Positions 1-7,991 of a stretch of DNA of 16,638 nt are shown here, in pieces. Both the position numbers and the translations under genes were made by a program. The stretch lies in the NCBI GenBank assembly GCA_023228885.1, contig JALOAJ010000046.1, forward strand, positions 1 through 16,638, given 5' to 3'. Numbering within the stretch: the first letter of the stretch is position 1; every line of letters begins with the position of its first letter. Origin of the DNA: Bacillota bacterium. Its GTDB lineage: Bacteria; Bacillota; Clostridia; Monoglobales; Firm-18. The notes under the pieces are model-generated. The model made no database searches, was not told where the DNA came from, and saw nothing but the letters and a program-made list of their open reading frames with translations.

Positions 1-8
1 TCATCCAT
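1..8 (-). CDS. start of a further gene after parB (partial)
   Basis: Only the first codons (ATG GAT) lie inside the window; the gene runs off the left edge. The start is supported by a consensus ribosome site GGAGGTG at about 14-20, eight bases from the ATG. It lies 50 bases beyond the parB stop, on the same strand, after the parB terminator. It would therefore be read either by read-through or from a promoter I cannot see. Product unknown. Confidence 0.5.
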
Positions 9-28
9 AAACCAACACCTCCAAATGT

Positions 29-60
29 AAAAACCGCCCTTTCTGATAAAAAGGCGGTTT
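29..60 (-). terminator. intrinsic terminator after parB
   Basis: AAACCGCC (31-38) pairs with GGCGGTTT (53-60). On the minus strand the stem is followed by five U (29-33). The 5' arm begins inside the parB stop codon, so it closes the rep-par transcript without any spacer. Confidence 0.8.
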
Positions 61-985
61 AGCGTTCGTGTTCACGTTGTTTTTTTCTGTGCCAATCCTC
101 AAGCAGTTTCAGCAAGGTGTCCTCCATCTGCTTTGCAGAATAGTGTTTCGGAAAGTATTTTCGTAATTTATCCTCTTTAAAAGTAATTTTCACCTTTTCC
201 GGTTTCTGCTCTTGCATAATGGAGTCCATAACATCAACATTTATCCGTCCTTCCTCTGCAAACTTACGTATTTTGGAAGCCTGTGCAATAGAGGGGGAGG
301 TTTCTTCTTTTTCTATAACCTTTATCAGTTCCGCCTGCTCCTTTGAGCCTAAATAGGATATTTCAACAGCGGCATTTAAAGCGATTTTCTTTTCATCTAC
401 CATTTCAAGTAGGGGGTCGATGAGGTTGGTAAGACGGATATAGCGTTGAACTTGTGCTTGACTTTCTCCCATCTCCTTTGCCAATTCTTCTCTTGAAGTA
501 TTAGTATTTAAATTATGTTCAATTTGAACATAATTTTCTTTTGGCGGTCTGCCTGCCTTTCGTTTCATCGCCTCCAACTTCAACTGATAGGCAAAAGCCT
601 TTTCGCTGGGGAGAATATTCTCACGCTGTAAATTGCTATCCACAAGAAGTATGGTAGCAGTATCATCATCAAGTTTTTTAACCACAACAGGAATTTCGAT
701 TATCCCTGCAAGTTCACAGGCTTTTACCCGTCTGTGTCCTGAAAGAATTTCATAGCCGCCATCTTTATGGGGTCTTGCAATAACAGGGGATAAAACACCG
801 CTTTGCTTGATACTCTCAACAAGTTCATCCATACTTTCATCAAGCAAAACCTTGAAAGGCTGTGATTCAAAGGGTTTCAACTCTGAAATGGCAACAGGCT
901 TAATTTCTTCTGTATTCCGTTCCTCGTCCGTTTTGAAAATATCATCGTACGGGGTCAGACTTATGTTTAATGCGGGATTTTTCAC
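59..985 (-). CDS. parB: ParB/Spo0J-family partition protein
   Basis: This 308-residue DNA-binding partition protein would act with the ParA ATPase encoded just upstream to segregate an extrachromosomal or integrative element. The ParB/sulfiredoxin-like N-terminal domain spans about residues 31-120. It contains the nucleotide-binding motifs GHRR (83-86) and SNLQREN (about 117-123), which match the GERR and ENxQR boxes of ParB CTPases. A helix-turn-helix follows at about 164-185, preceded by a basic stretch KRKAGRPPK. The C-terminal part (about 255-308) is charged and may dimerise. The start is GTG at 985, chosen because GGAGGTG lies 7 bases upstream and no ATG fits. Its first 44 bases overlap the end of parA in another frame, suggesting translational coupling. 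A terminator overlaps its stop. The family call is firm; the parS site was not found. Confidence 0.93.
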   Translation of the reverse strand: MKNPALNISLTPYDDIFKTDEERNTEEIKPVAISELKPFESQPFKVLLDESMDELVESIKQSGVLSPVIARPHKDGGYEILSGHRRVKACELAGIIEIPVVVKKLDDDTATILLVDSNLQRENILPSEKAFAYQLKLEAMKRKAGRPPKENYVQIEHNLNTNTSREELAKEMGESQAQVQRYIRLTNLIDPLLEMVDEKKIALNAAVEISYLGSKEQAELIKVIEKEETSPSIAQASKIRKFAEEGRINVDVMDSIMQEQKPEKVKITFKEDKLRKYFPKHYSAKQMEDTLLKLLEDWHRKKQREHER

Positions 986-1760
986 TATTTAGCACCTCCT
1001 TCGTTAAAGCACGATACGCCTGTGCAACCTTACCGTTTTTGTCATAGCTGTATATACTTTTTCCTACTGCCGAAGTTTCGGCAGCTCTGATAGATAGGGG
1101 AATTTCCGTTTTGTAAACCTTCAGATTGTTCCCGTATGTATTTCTGATTAACTTAGAAATACCCTTTGCAAAATTTGTTCGACTGTCTACCATTGTCATC
1201 AGAATGCCGCCAACCTTTAAACCCGGGTTTATCTGCCTCCGCACCTTCGAAACGGTTTTCAAAAGTTGTTCCAACCCCTTTGCAGGTAAATATTGAGCCT
1301 GCACCGGAATGATTATCTCATTTGCCGCCGTAAGAGCGTTTGTGGTCAGCATACCAAGGGAGGGAGTACAGTCGAGTAGCACAAAATCGTAGTCAGCTTT
1401 GATTTGGCTGATATATTCCTTTAATACTTGTTCCCGACTCATGATGTTTACAAGCACCGTTTCAATGCCCGATAATTCAATGTTTGCAGGCACTAAGTCC
1501 ACGCCCTCGTTGTGGTGCAGGATACCTTCGTCTTTTGCAATTGGCTTTTCATCAATAACTTTTTGCAAGAGCGTTGCCAAGGTAACAGGCAAATCGTCTG
1601 GTTGGGGAAATCCAAGACTTTCAGTTAAACTGCCCTGTGCATCACAATCAATAAGCAAAACACGCTTGCCCTCGTTTGCCAAGCCAATGCCTAAATTGAC
1701 CGTTGTGGTGGTTTTGCCGACACCGCCTTTTTGATTTGCTATTGCTATAACCTTTGACAT
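942..1760 (-). CDS. parA: ParA-family partition ATPase
   Basis: This 272-residue cytoplasmic P-loop ATPase of the ParA/Soj class would position copies of the element through cycles of ATP-dependent DNA binding stimulated by ParB. The deviant Walker A motif KGGVGKTT is at residues 11-18. The A' motif DCDAQGS is at 38-44 and the Walker B segment FVLLDCTPSLG at about 126-136. There is no N-terminal DNA-binding extension, so this is the short type. I place the start at ATG 1760 because GGAGGTG lies 8 bases upstream; an in-frame ATG at 1796 has no ribosome site and would overlap repA. The gene begins 19 bases after the repA stop and ends 44 bases inside parB, so the three genes form one operon. 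Confidence 0.95.
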   Translation of the reverse strand: MSKVIAIANQKGGVGKTTTTVNLGIGLANEGKRVLLIDCDAQGSLTESLGFPQPDDLPVTLATLLQKVIDEKPIAKDEGILHHNEGVDLVPANIELSGIETVLVNIMSREQVLKEYISQIKADYDFVLLDCTPSLGMLTTNALTAANEIIIPVQAQYLPAKGLEQLLKTVSKVRRQINPGLKVGGILMTMVDSRTNFAKGISKLIRNTYGNNLKVYKTEIPLSIRAAETSAVGKSIYSYDKNGKVAQAYRALTKEVLNSEKSRIKHKSDPVR

Positions 1761-1779
1761 TTTTAACACCTCCATAAAT

Positions 1780-2697
1780 TTATCCGTATAAATCATGATT
1801 GACCTTTGCAGTATAAAAATTATCTATTGTTTCAAGTGAGTTGTATATCGTGGTAATTAAAAACGCCCGTATGTTACGGACGTTAGATGTATTATCTTTT
1901 ATAGAATCATGGATATATTCAATATGCTGGGATGTAATTTTCAAAAAACGACTTTTCACCACATCTGTGGGATAATCTTGTTTGTTTATCCGAATCGTGG
2001 GGGAGCGTGAGCATACCACATCGGTCATGATTAAAACAATTTCATCAAGCCATGTCCCATACTGTGCTTTGATAATGTCATATTCAATGTTTTTCTTGAT
2101 TAAATCTTTATATGATTTGCACTCATCAATCCATCGTATCGTATCAGCAGATGATTTTTCCATAGGCTCACCGCTGATAGGATATGATATGATTTCAGTA
2201 TCATTATAATCAGTATTATTAATATCAGTATTATTAATATCAGTATTATTAGGGTCTGCTTTGCCGAAGTCTTGAATTCGATTTTTCAGAAGTGTAGACT
2301 TCGGTTTTTCAGAAGTCAAGACTTCGGAAAAACCGAATAGCTCTTTTACATAGATAATAGTGGGTTTTCCCTGACCTTGCTTTTTTCGTTCAATAAGTCC
2401 GTAGCCTTTGCCAGTATCAAGTTCAGCAAACAACTTGACACCTTTATCCTTACCGCAGTTAAGCTGTTCCATTGCATCCTCTAAAGAATAATAAATATAT
2501 ACACGCTTTTCCTCATCAAACCATTTGTTCATTACAGATAAACTCATACGGTCAAGCATCAAGCCATATAAGACCTTTGCTTCTGTCGAAAGTCTTTTAA
2601 AACGATTGTCTGTAAATAAAATTTTAGGCATACGATAAAAACTATATTGTTCGGCTCTTTCAGCATAGTGATAATTAAGTTTCAAATTCTTGGTCAA
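1780..2697 (-). CDS. repA: RepA_N-type replication initiator
   Basis: This is a replication initiator of the RepA_N family found on Firmicutes plasmids and integrative elements, about 305 residues here. The N-terminal winged-helix domain covers about residues 15-110 and holds the typical segments SFYRMPKILFTD, LSTEAKVLYGLMLDRM and YYSLEDAMEQLNCGKDKG. A variable linker of NNTDI repeats follows (about 148-162), then a C-terminal helical domain. Because RepA_N origins usually lie inside the rep gene, the repeats encoding this linker are a natural origin candidate. I prefer the TTG start at 2697, preceded by GGGGGGAG five bases away, over the ATG at 2715, which has no ribosome site. The gene heads the rep-par operon and is preceded by a strong leader hairpin. 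Family call firm; exact start less so. Confidence 0.88.
   Translation of the reverse strand: MTKNLKLNYHYAERAEQYSFYRMPKILFTDNRFKRLSTEAKVLYGLMLDRMSLSVMNKWFDEEKRVYIYYSLEDAMEQLNCGKDKGVKLFAELDTGKGYGLIERKKQGQGKPTIIYVKELFGFSEVLTSEKPKSTLLKNRIQDFGKADPNNTDINNTDINNTDYNDTEIISYPISGEPMEKSSADTIRWIDECKSYKDLIKKNIEYDIIKAQYGTWLDEIVLIMTDVVCSRSPTIRINKQDYPTDVVKSRFLKITSQHIEYIHDSIKDNTSNVRNIRAFLITTIYNSLETIDNFYTAKVNHDLYG
2209..2253 (-). repeat. three 15-bp tandem repeats inside repA (possible origin iterons)
   Basis: The plus-strand unit ATCAGTATTATTAAT occurs at 2209-2223, 2224-2238 and, with 13 of 15 bases, at 2239-2253. A weaker copy precedes them at about 2194-2208. The array encodes repeated N-N-T-D-I in RepA. 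It is very AT-rich and has the unit length expected for initiator binding sites. Confidence 0.75.
2264..2337 (-). repeat. overlapping inverted repeats beside the repA iterons
   Basis: CCGAAGTCTTGA (2264-2275) is inverted at 2316-2327. TTCGGTTTTTC (2300-2310) is inverted at 2327-2337. AGACTTCGG is repeated directly at 2296-2304 and 2319-2327. These lie immediately beside the 15-bp array within repA, so the block is more structured than coding alone requires. It may be part of the replication origin. Confidence 0.6.
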
Positions 2698-2731
2698 AGT
2701 TGCTCCCCCCCACATACAGAATTTATATAAA

Positions 2732-2778
2732 AAAAGGCATTACTTTTATTGCTATAGCAACCAAAAGTAATGCCTTTT
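2732..2778 (-). terminator. strong hairpin in the repA leader (terminator or attenuator)
   Basis: A perfect 16-bp inverted repeat (2732-2747 and 2763-2778) encloses TTGCTATAGCAA, itself a 12-bp palindrome at about 2749-2760. On the minus strand the stem runs into about seven U (from about 2735 down to 2729). It is thus a good intrinsic terminator reading toward repA, only about 35 bases from its start. Known RepA_N plasmids control rep through leader-RNA termination with an antisense RNA, which would fit; that role here is inference. Confidence 0.75.
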
Positions 2779-2816
2779 AATCATTTTCTTGAATTTTGAA
2801 CATTGTTTATTCGCTC

Positions 2817-2839
2817 AAACCCTTATAAATACAGGGTTT
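2817..2839. repeat. 7-bp inverted repeat
   Basis: AAACCCT (2817-2823) is inverted at 2833-2839 with a 9-base AT-rich loop. It lies between the repA leader and the element end at 2860. There is no U tract, so I do not call it a terminator. It could be a recombinase or regulator site. Confidence 0.45.
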
Positions 2840-2870
2840 CCCTATGCCCCTTATGGTTACCGCAACCATC

Positions 2871-2904
2871 AAACCCTTGAAATCACTGGATTTCAGGGGT
2901 TTTT
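2871..2904 (+). terminator. terminator of integrase end, copy 1
   Basis: A 14-bp stem (2871-2884 with 2889-2902) has the tetraloop ACTG and ends in five T on the plus strand. It follows the tRNA-like terminus CCGCAACCA (2860-2868) by two bases. Copy 2 at 10193-10226 has the same stem, with an A-T pair replaced by G-C, so both sides changed together and the pairing has been kept. Confidence 0.72.
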
Positions 2905-2915
2905 ACTTTTCCATT

Positions 2916-3042
2916 TACCACTACTTTTTTGCTGTTTCATACCACCATTTTTGCAGGTGTGAAAAGTATGTTTTAAATATTTAGTTACGATAGCCTTTTT
3001 AAAATATACCACTACAAAATACCACCACTACATTTATACCAC
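2916..3042. repeat. five TACCAC hexamers, integrase end copy 1
   Basis: TACCAC occurs at 2916, 2940, 3007, 3020 and 3037 (first bases). The last three spacings, 67, 13 and 17, nearly match those of copy 2 (66, 13, 17). Short repeated sites flanking an att core are typical arm-type binding sites of tyrosine recombinases. That role is inferred. Confidence 0.6.
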
Positions 3043-3138
3043 TTTTAAAAGAGATAAATTGTTCTTTACAAACTCACTCGGATTGGTACAATCAAGGTTT
3101 TGCTTATCTGCGTGTTCAAGGAATAACTTCATAGCTTC
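3034..3138 (-). pseudogene. tyrosine integrase C-terminal remnant, copy 1
   Basis: The minus strand encodes about 34 residues from EAMKLFLEHA to NNLSLLKVV and a stop. Of these, 26 are identical to the end of the integrase remnant at 10348-10697. No catalytic residues remain: upstream of residue E the similarity ends, and a stop appears in frame about 16 codons before it. This is therefore the extreme 3' end of an integrase gene whose body has been deleted, leaving the element end and its TACCAC sites. The cargo gene at 3250 lies just beyond. Confidence is good because of the match to copy 2. Confidence 0.75.
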
Positions 3139-3249
3139 CTGAAGTGATGCAAAGCGATAAAAATCTGTTCAACCATTTTTTCATTTTTTTCACTCTTTTC
3201 TATATAAAATTGATTTCAAAAACACTTCATTGCCCATCTCTTGCGCCAT

Positions 3250-6200
3250 TTAAATATCTGATATAAAAATATCTATTATCGGCATAAGCGTATTCACCGC
3301 CGTCCAACTGAAAATTCTGACCTCATAGATTTTTGCGGGGGGAACGGAAAATAACAAATCTTCAAGCTCAATTTCGTTTGTTCCTTGATTAAGTGTTATT
3401 GTAACCTTTTTTAAGCCTTCAAGTTTATTTTTGTCTTTTTCATATATAGCTATCATAATGTCACAGCTTTCCAACCCTGCATCGTCATTGACAATTCGAA
3501 GCGTCAGACCGCCGGTAATCAGACCGCCGCTTTTTGTTAGCCCATTAAAAATCAGTCCACTTTGCGGTTTGGAATCCGCTATGGTAAGAATAACCTCGTC
3601 ATAGGCCGTGCTGCTTGCTGTTGCTGTTATGGTATAGCTGCCGGGGAGCGTATTTTCACCGATTGACACCATTCCGTTTTCAACATTGATCCCCTGCTCT
3701 GAAGGCGTTACAGTCCATGTCACATTTTCTCCGGACAGAAGGTTTCCAAGCGGGTCAAAGACTTCGGCGGTATATTGAAGTGTTGAGGATGGCTGGGCGA
3801 AAATATTTGATGCGTCCACTCCGTCATTTTTAATAATAAGTGATGTGGGTATTGTAGATTCGGTATCTTCAACATAGGCAAAAACGCTGTAAACCGGCTT
3901 GTCAAGCTCAAGTGTTATTTCGGCGGTCTGCATATTGTCCAAAGTATCAAGGGGTGTGCCTGCTGTTGCAATCGGTTCGCCGTCCTCGCCGTAACCGTTC
4001 ACATAAACATAACTGCCACTGAGCGTATTCCCTGTCAGATTGGTCACGGTAACGATTGCCGAGGTGGAGCTATCCTCCTGCATAGTTGCCTTTACAACAA
4101 CAGTCGGCTCATAGGTTATGGTTTTTATCATGTCACCTTCTTCGTACATTGTGTAACCGTCAACGGTGTAGCTAATATCCCAGTCAAATTTATATTCCGT
4201 GTTATTTTCAAGCCCCGCTGTATACATGGAAATGGTGTCATTCTCCTTGTCAATTACAATTTCCACATTGTTGTTTGTTCCAAATAGCCCAAGTTCGGTG
4301 TTGGAAGATAAATAGCTTCCGCCGCTCTTTGCAACGGTCATTGGCAAAACGGTGCTACCTGTATCAAGGGGTTCCCATCCATTATCGCCATATACAGACA
4401 CGGTTGCTGAAGCATTGGTTATGCTTGATGTAACCGGGTGGTACAAGGGAGCTGTCATCTCCACCCTGTCGCCCGAAAGTGACGGTTCTGCAAAGCTGCC
4501 CATAGGATTATAAGAATCCGTACCATTGTCAGACGGCAGGTTATAGAAACCATAGGCGGTACCGTTATGCTTATCTGTAATATCATAAAGAGTTCCCTCA
4601 ATATCTCCTGTGCCCGTTCCATTTCTGTAAATCTGCAAAAGCTCTGTCCTCTGGTCTTCTGTCATAAGGCTTCCGGTGTAAAAACTACCGTCGTAAAGCT
4701 CATATACTCTGGAAGCATATTTATATATATCATGCATTCTGTTGCTAACCTTAACATTATTGACCGACGAAGCGCCAAGATAGCCAAGCAGCTCGCTCCG
4801 GTAATCCTTCATCAACTGAATCATTTGCGTGTCACCCGAAACAGCATTCATAATGTACTCAATGTCATGCAAGTCAAAGTATGAGTTGTTCCCAAGTCTT
4901 ATCCAATTGATCGTATTATACTCATCCCGGAAATGATAAAAGTTTTTAAGCGTTTTTCCTTTTTGGGCGGCGTAATCGTAAAGCCCACCGCCTAAAAGTG
5001 CGTCCATTTCGATGTCAAGCATTTGTATTTGCGCCATCAAATCCGTTGCTATAGCTTCGTAAGCCGCGGAGTATTCGGCCAATGCACGAAGGCTTGAAAG
5101 AAGAGTGAATCTGTTACCGCCGCCCCTTAGATAGTTTCGGATTCCGTTTGCGTCAAATGCGGAATACTGTATGTTGGTGGTGTCGTAATTATAATAGTTG
5201 CCATAATCGCCTGCCCCTTCAAAGTATGCGCCCTCCCACAGGTTTTCATAGCCATCGATGATTTGTTTTAGCTGTACAAACTTTTCTGCCATTTTTTCCT
5301 GAACCTTTAAATAGGCATTTAGGCGCGTGTCCAGCTCATGGTTGTATGCGGCCTCATCAGCAAGAAAATTGTCGTAATAGTCCTTGACCTTTTTCTTCCT
5401 ATCTTCCACATATTCCAACTTCTCTGATACTGTTTCATAAAGCTCGTAGCCTCTATTGAAAATGGTGATGGGTATTGTGCTTTGAAGCTTTTCAATAACA
5501 GTTGTTGTTTTGTTAATTACATCTGTATACAATGTATTGTCCTCCGGCCAGATGACCTTTGTATATGCATCACTAACGGCATTAACCCGGTATTCCACAT
5601 GGTTGGCATTGTTGAGGGGATTGATAAAGTAAGACGAATTATATCCTTCCGGCACCCAAACCACACTATTATAAAGCTCCCAATAATCATCCTTGAGCTG
5701 CTGAAGTTGATCCATATATGAGGATAAATCCGTCAGATAAGGCTCAAGTTCGGAAGGAAGTGTGTCCTTCGAGTCTATAAACGGCTTTATGCTGGCTTTT
5801 AGTGCTGTAAGCGCCGTTTTCCCGTTTTCAAGGTTTCCCAAAAGTGGAGGCCAACTTTCCTTAAATAGTGTAACAGCATCTACATACAGAGCTTCCTCAA
5901 AGGTACGATTGCCTAAAAAATCCCAATAACCGTCACTGTCCCAGTCAACGCTTATGTAGGAACTTATGGTTTCAGGAGAGCACCCGTTTTCTACATCAGT
6001 TTCCAATATTCCAAGCTCCAAAGCCTTTTGAGCCAAGCAATCCGCCGCCATGTTGTATGTGTCAATAATATTTTGGCATAGGATTAGGGCATCGCTGCCC
6101 GCTTCCGCATCAAGCTCCGCTTTTTTGGTTAGCACAGCATCAAAAACAGCAGCTTTTCGCTCCGCCTGAGTATATCCTATAGATTCGCCGTACTGGTTGG

Positions 6201-7320
6201 CAAGTTGCTCTGCGGTAAACCAAGAAAAATTCAGCCCTTCGTAATTTCCTGATGGCGGAATTGGTTCACTTGGATACTTTTCAAGCAAAGACTCCTCATA
6301 AGCTGCCTTTTCCTGTGCTTTCTCCCGCTCTTTAAGGTCAAGCTCATTAAGATAAAATTGGTGTCCGGCTTTTAACATCTCATAGCGGTATTTTAATTTT
6401 TTCATGGCTGCATCAATGCGAGGAAGGCTGTTTTCTGCCATTTTTGCATAGGTGTCCATAAGTGCGCCAAAAAGCTTGACGGTTTCTTCCGGGGTAAAGG
6501 GAACTCCCGTTTCACCGTTTTTATATCGAATAAACTTTTCGTTAAAATCGCTGTCCTCCATTGAGGCAAAGCCCGTTAAAACATTGAAAATATCGGCAAT
6601 TTGGCTACTTGCTTCATTGGCAGCACCTTTTGTGACGCTTGGTACAAAAAGCATATCGGAAAGCATCAGCGTACATTGTGTAATGGTAATTGTTACAACG
6701 TTTGCAATACCCTTGGTACGCATTTCCACCGTCTTTTCATAGTATTCTCTGCCTATTTGATATTCCTTTTCCACCGCATCAAGGGCAGATTGAAAGTTTT
6801 TTGCCCTTTCCCACCATGCAATTGCAGAAGGAATTTGATAGCTTGCAATCTCAGAGTATTCCGGGTACAAAGTAGCAAGTGACCTTCCGTTTCCAAACTT
6901 GGCAGTCAGCACAGGGTAATCCCGCTTTGCTATTCTTGACTTCCAAAGCTTGTTTGCTTTGTAATATGAACTGCTTGCCTTATTCCAAAGCGTTATTTCC
7001 TGGAAGCCTTCATTGCCAAAGGCGGCTTTCTTTGCCGATTTTGTATAAATGGCATTGTATGTAGTCCTTTTTTGCTTATCGGTCATTTTGCTCCATGCCT
7101 CACGATTCTTGTAGGCAGGGGCAGTTTTTGTGTTAAAGGTATAGCCATCCATCTCGTATTCAACGTATTGACCAAACGCACCCCACGCTGCTCCGGCAGT
7201 GTTAATAATTTTTACCTCTCCTTCGCCCTCCTCTGCTAAAACAGTTAAGGGCACCTGGGAAAATATAATAACAACAGCTAATAACAGTGCCATACTTCTG
7301 ATTTTTGATTTGATTTTCAT
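3250..7320 (-). CDS. large exported protein, helical body and Ig-like C-terminus
   Basis: I do not recognise this 1356-residue protein as a named family. A clear signal peptide is present: basic MKIKSKIR, a hydrophobic core ALLLAVVIIF, and probable cleavage after VLA at residue 29. Residues about 30-940 look helical and rich in Tyr, Lys and Glu, with coiled-coil-like stretches (for example about 310-350). After about 940 the sequence becomes beta-rich. It has strand-type domains at about 941-1068 and 1069-1166, and an Ig-like (Big/invasin type) domain at about 1167-1251 with the segment PGSYTITATAS. A final domain (about 1252-1356) resembles a C-terminal domain common in secreted clostridial proteins, ending VRIFSWTAVNTLMPI. 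No LPxTG signal, SLH repeat or tail anchor is visible, so it is probably released or held by a partner. It starts 33 bases after the membrane-protein gene, with a ribosome site AAAGGAT. Likely an adhesin-like or structural surface protein; function unknown. Confidence 0.85.
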   Translation of the reverse strand: MKIKSKIRSMALLLAVVIIFSQVPLTVLAEEGEGEVKIINTAGAAWGAFGQYVEYEMDGYTFNTKTAPAYKNREAWSKMTDKQKRTTYNAIYTKSAKKAAFGNEGFQEITLWNKASSSYYKANKLWKSRIAKRDYPVLTAKFGNGRSLATLYPEYSEIASYQIPSAIAWWERAKNFQSALDAVEKEYQIGREYYEKTVEMRTKGIANVVTITITQCTLMLSDMLFVPSVTKGAANEASSQIADIFNVLTGFASMEDSDFNEKFIRYKNGETGVPFTPEETVKLFGALMDTYAKMAENSLPRIDAAMKKLKYRYEMLKAGHQFYLNELDLKEREKAQEKAAYEESLLEKYPSEPIPPSGNYEGLNFSWFTAEQLANQYGESIGYTQAERKAAVFDAVLTKKAELDAEAGSDALILCQNIIDTYNMAADCLAQKALELGILETDVENGCSPETISSYISVDWDSDGYWDFLGNRTFEEALYVDAVTLFKESWPPLLGNLENGKTALTALKASIKPFIDSKDTLPSELEPYLTDLSSYMDQLQQLKDDYWELYNSVVWVPEGYNSSYFINPLNNANHVEYRVNAVSDAYTKVIWPEDNTLYTDVINKTTTVIEKLQSTIPITIFNRGYELYETVSEKLEYVEDRKKKVKDYYDNFLADEAAYNHELDTRLNAYLKVQEKMAEKFVQLKQIIDGYENLWEGAYFEGAGDYGNYYNYDTTNIQYSAFDANGIRNYLRGGGNRFTLLSSLRALAEYSAAYEAIATDLMAQIQMLDIEMDALLGGGLYDYAAQKGKTLKNFYHFRDEYNTINWIRLGNNSYFDLHDIEYIMNAVSGDTQMIQLMKDYRSELLGYLGASSVNNVKVSNRMHDIYKYASRVYELYDGSFYTGSLMTEDQRTELLQIYRNGTGTGDIEGTLYDITDKHNGTAYGFYNLPSDNGTDSYNPMGSFAEPSLSGDRVEMTAPLYHPVTSSITNASATVSVYGDNGWEPLDTGSTVLPMTVAKSGGSYLSSNTELGLFGTNNNVEIVIDKENDTISMYTAGLENNTEYKFDWDISYTVDGYTMYEEGDMIKTITYEPTVVVKATMQEDSSTSAIVTVTNLTGNTLSGSYVYVNGYGEDGEPIATAGTPLDTLDNMQTAEITLELDKPVYSVFAYVEDTESTIPTSLIIKNDGVDASNIFAQPSSTLQYTAEVFDPLGNLLSGENVTWTVTPSEQGINVENGMVSIGENTLPGSYTITATASSTAYDEVILTIADSKPQSGLIFNGLTKSGGLITGGLTLRIVNDDAGLESCDIMIAIYEKDKNKLEGLKKVTITLNQGTNEIELEDLLFSVPPAKIYEVRIFSWTAVNTLMPIIDIFISDI

Positions 7321-7353
7321 TTTATCCTATCCTTTCTTTGCCAAGTAATATTT

Positions 7354-7863
7354 TTACCAACCGCTAACCGTCGCCTCTACACCTGTTTCATGAAGAAACT
7401 TTTGTTTCACCTGCGAAACCTTTTCAGTATTATCTAAGCCATGAAGCAACTCCAGTTTTAAAGTTTGCACTTTGTTTCCGAAAGTCAGGCTTATTCGCTC
7501 ACTGTCTATCTCAATACTTTGCAGTCTGGAACCGTTTAATCCATCGCATCCCCATTTGTAAACCTTGTCGCCCACCAATGCGCCAAAGGTTGATACCACC
7601 GTTTCATCCATCGTTTTTGTCTCCGAGCGTTCCAAATCAGACACAACGGCGGACGGAACCGTAAGTATGGAATTATCGCAAATTAGCCCTGCGTCAGAAG
7701 CCACACGGCTTTGAAAGATAAAAAGTATCAGTAGGGTAATACCGGCACCACCAAAGGCAAGTGCAGTTTCTCTCATATGACCTGCGACAAAACATGTTAT
7801 CAGCAAAACACAGCCTGTAAAAAGCGCCGCATACAGATTGCGCCGTTTTCGGATTGCTTGCAT
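7354..7863 (-). CDS. small two-helix membrane protein
   Basis: This 169-residue protein is of unknown family. A basic start (MQAIRKRR) precedes a membrane helix at about 9-27, and a second helix spans about 34-50. The rest (about 60-169) is a soluble domain with alternating hydrophobic residues suggesting beta strands. The positive residues before the first helix and after the second suggest both termini face the cytoplasm. The start is supported by AAAGGAGGT seven bases before the ATG. The gene lies between the LuxR terminator and the large exported-protein gene and is probably cotranscribed with the latter. It may serve export, anchoring or signalling for that protein; this comes from position only. 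Confidence 0.8.
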   Translation of the reverse strand: MQAIRKRRNLYAALFTGCVLLITCFVAGHMRETALAFGGAGITLLILFIFQSRVASDAGLICDNSILTVPSAVVSDLERSETKTMDETVVSTFGALVGDKVYKWGCDGLNGSRLQSIEIDSERISLTFGNKVQTLKLELLHGLDNTEKVSQVKQKFLHETGVEATVSGW

Positions 7864-7939
7864 TTTATCAGACCTCCTTTATAGAATAGTGTAATGTAAA
7901 AAAAATAAAAAGTCATCGTCCGAAAGTATGAAATTACAG

Positions 7940-7970
7940 AAAAAGCCCCTCATACTAAAGTATGAGAGGC
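7940..7970 (-). terminator. terminator after the LuxR-type gene
   Basis: GCC and CTCATACT (within 7945-7956) pair with AGTATGAG and GGC (7959-7970), with one mismatch and a two-base loop. On the minus strand the stem is followed by five U (7940-7944). It lies 22 bases past the stop of the regulator gene and separates it from the downstream two-gene unit. Confidence 0.8.
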
Positions 7971-7991
7971 AGTATTTATGCGGGTTTTCAG

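Noticed and set aside
1761..1796. Longer ParA start at ATG 1796
   Set aside because: No ribosome site there; the ATG at 1760 has GGAGGTG eight bases upstream and avoids overlap with repA.
3250..3350. Cell-wall sorting signal at the end of the large exported protein
   Set aside because: No LPxTG-like motif, no following hydrophobic helix and no basic tail; the end matches a beta-domain instead.
4567..7064. Several plus-strand open frames of 60-105 codons opposite the large exported-protein gene
   Set aside because: They have no ribosome sites and unnatural compositions; they mirror the codons of the minus-strand gene.
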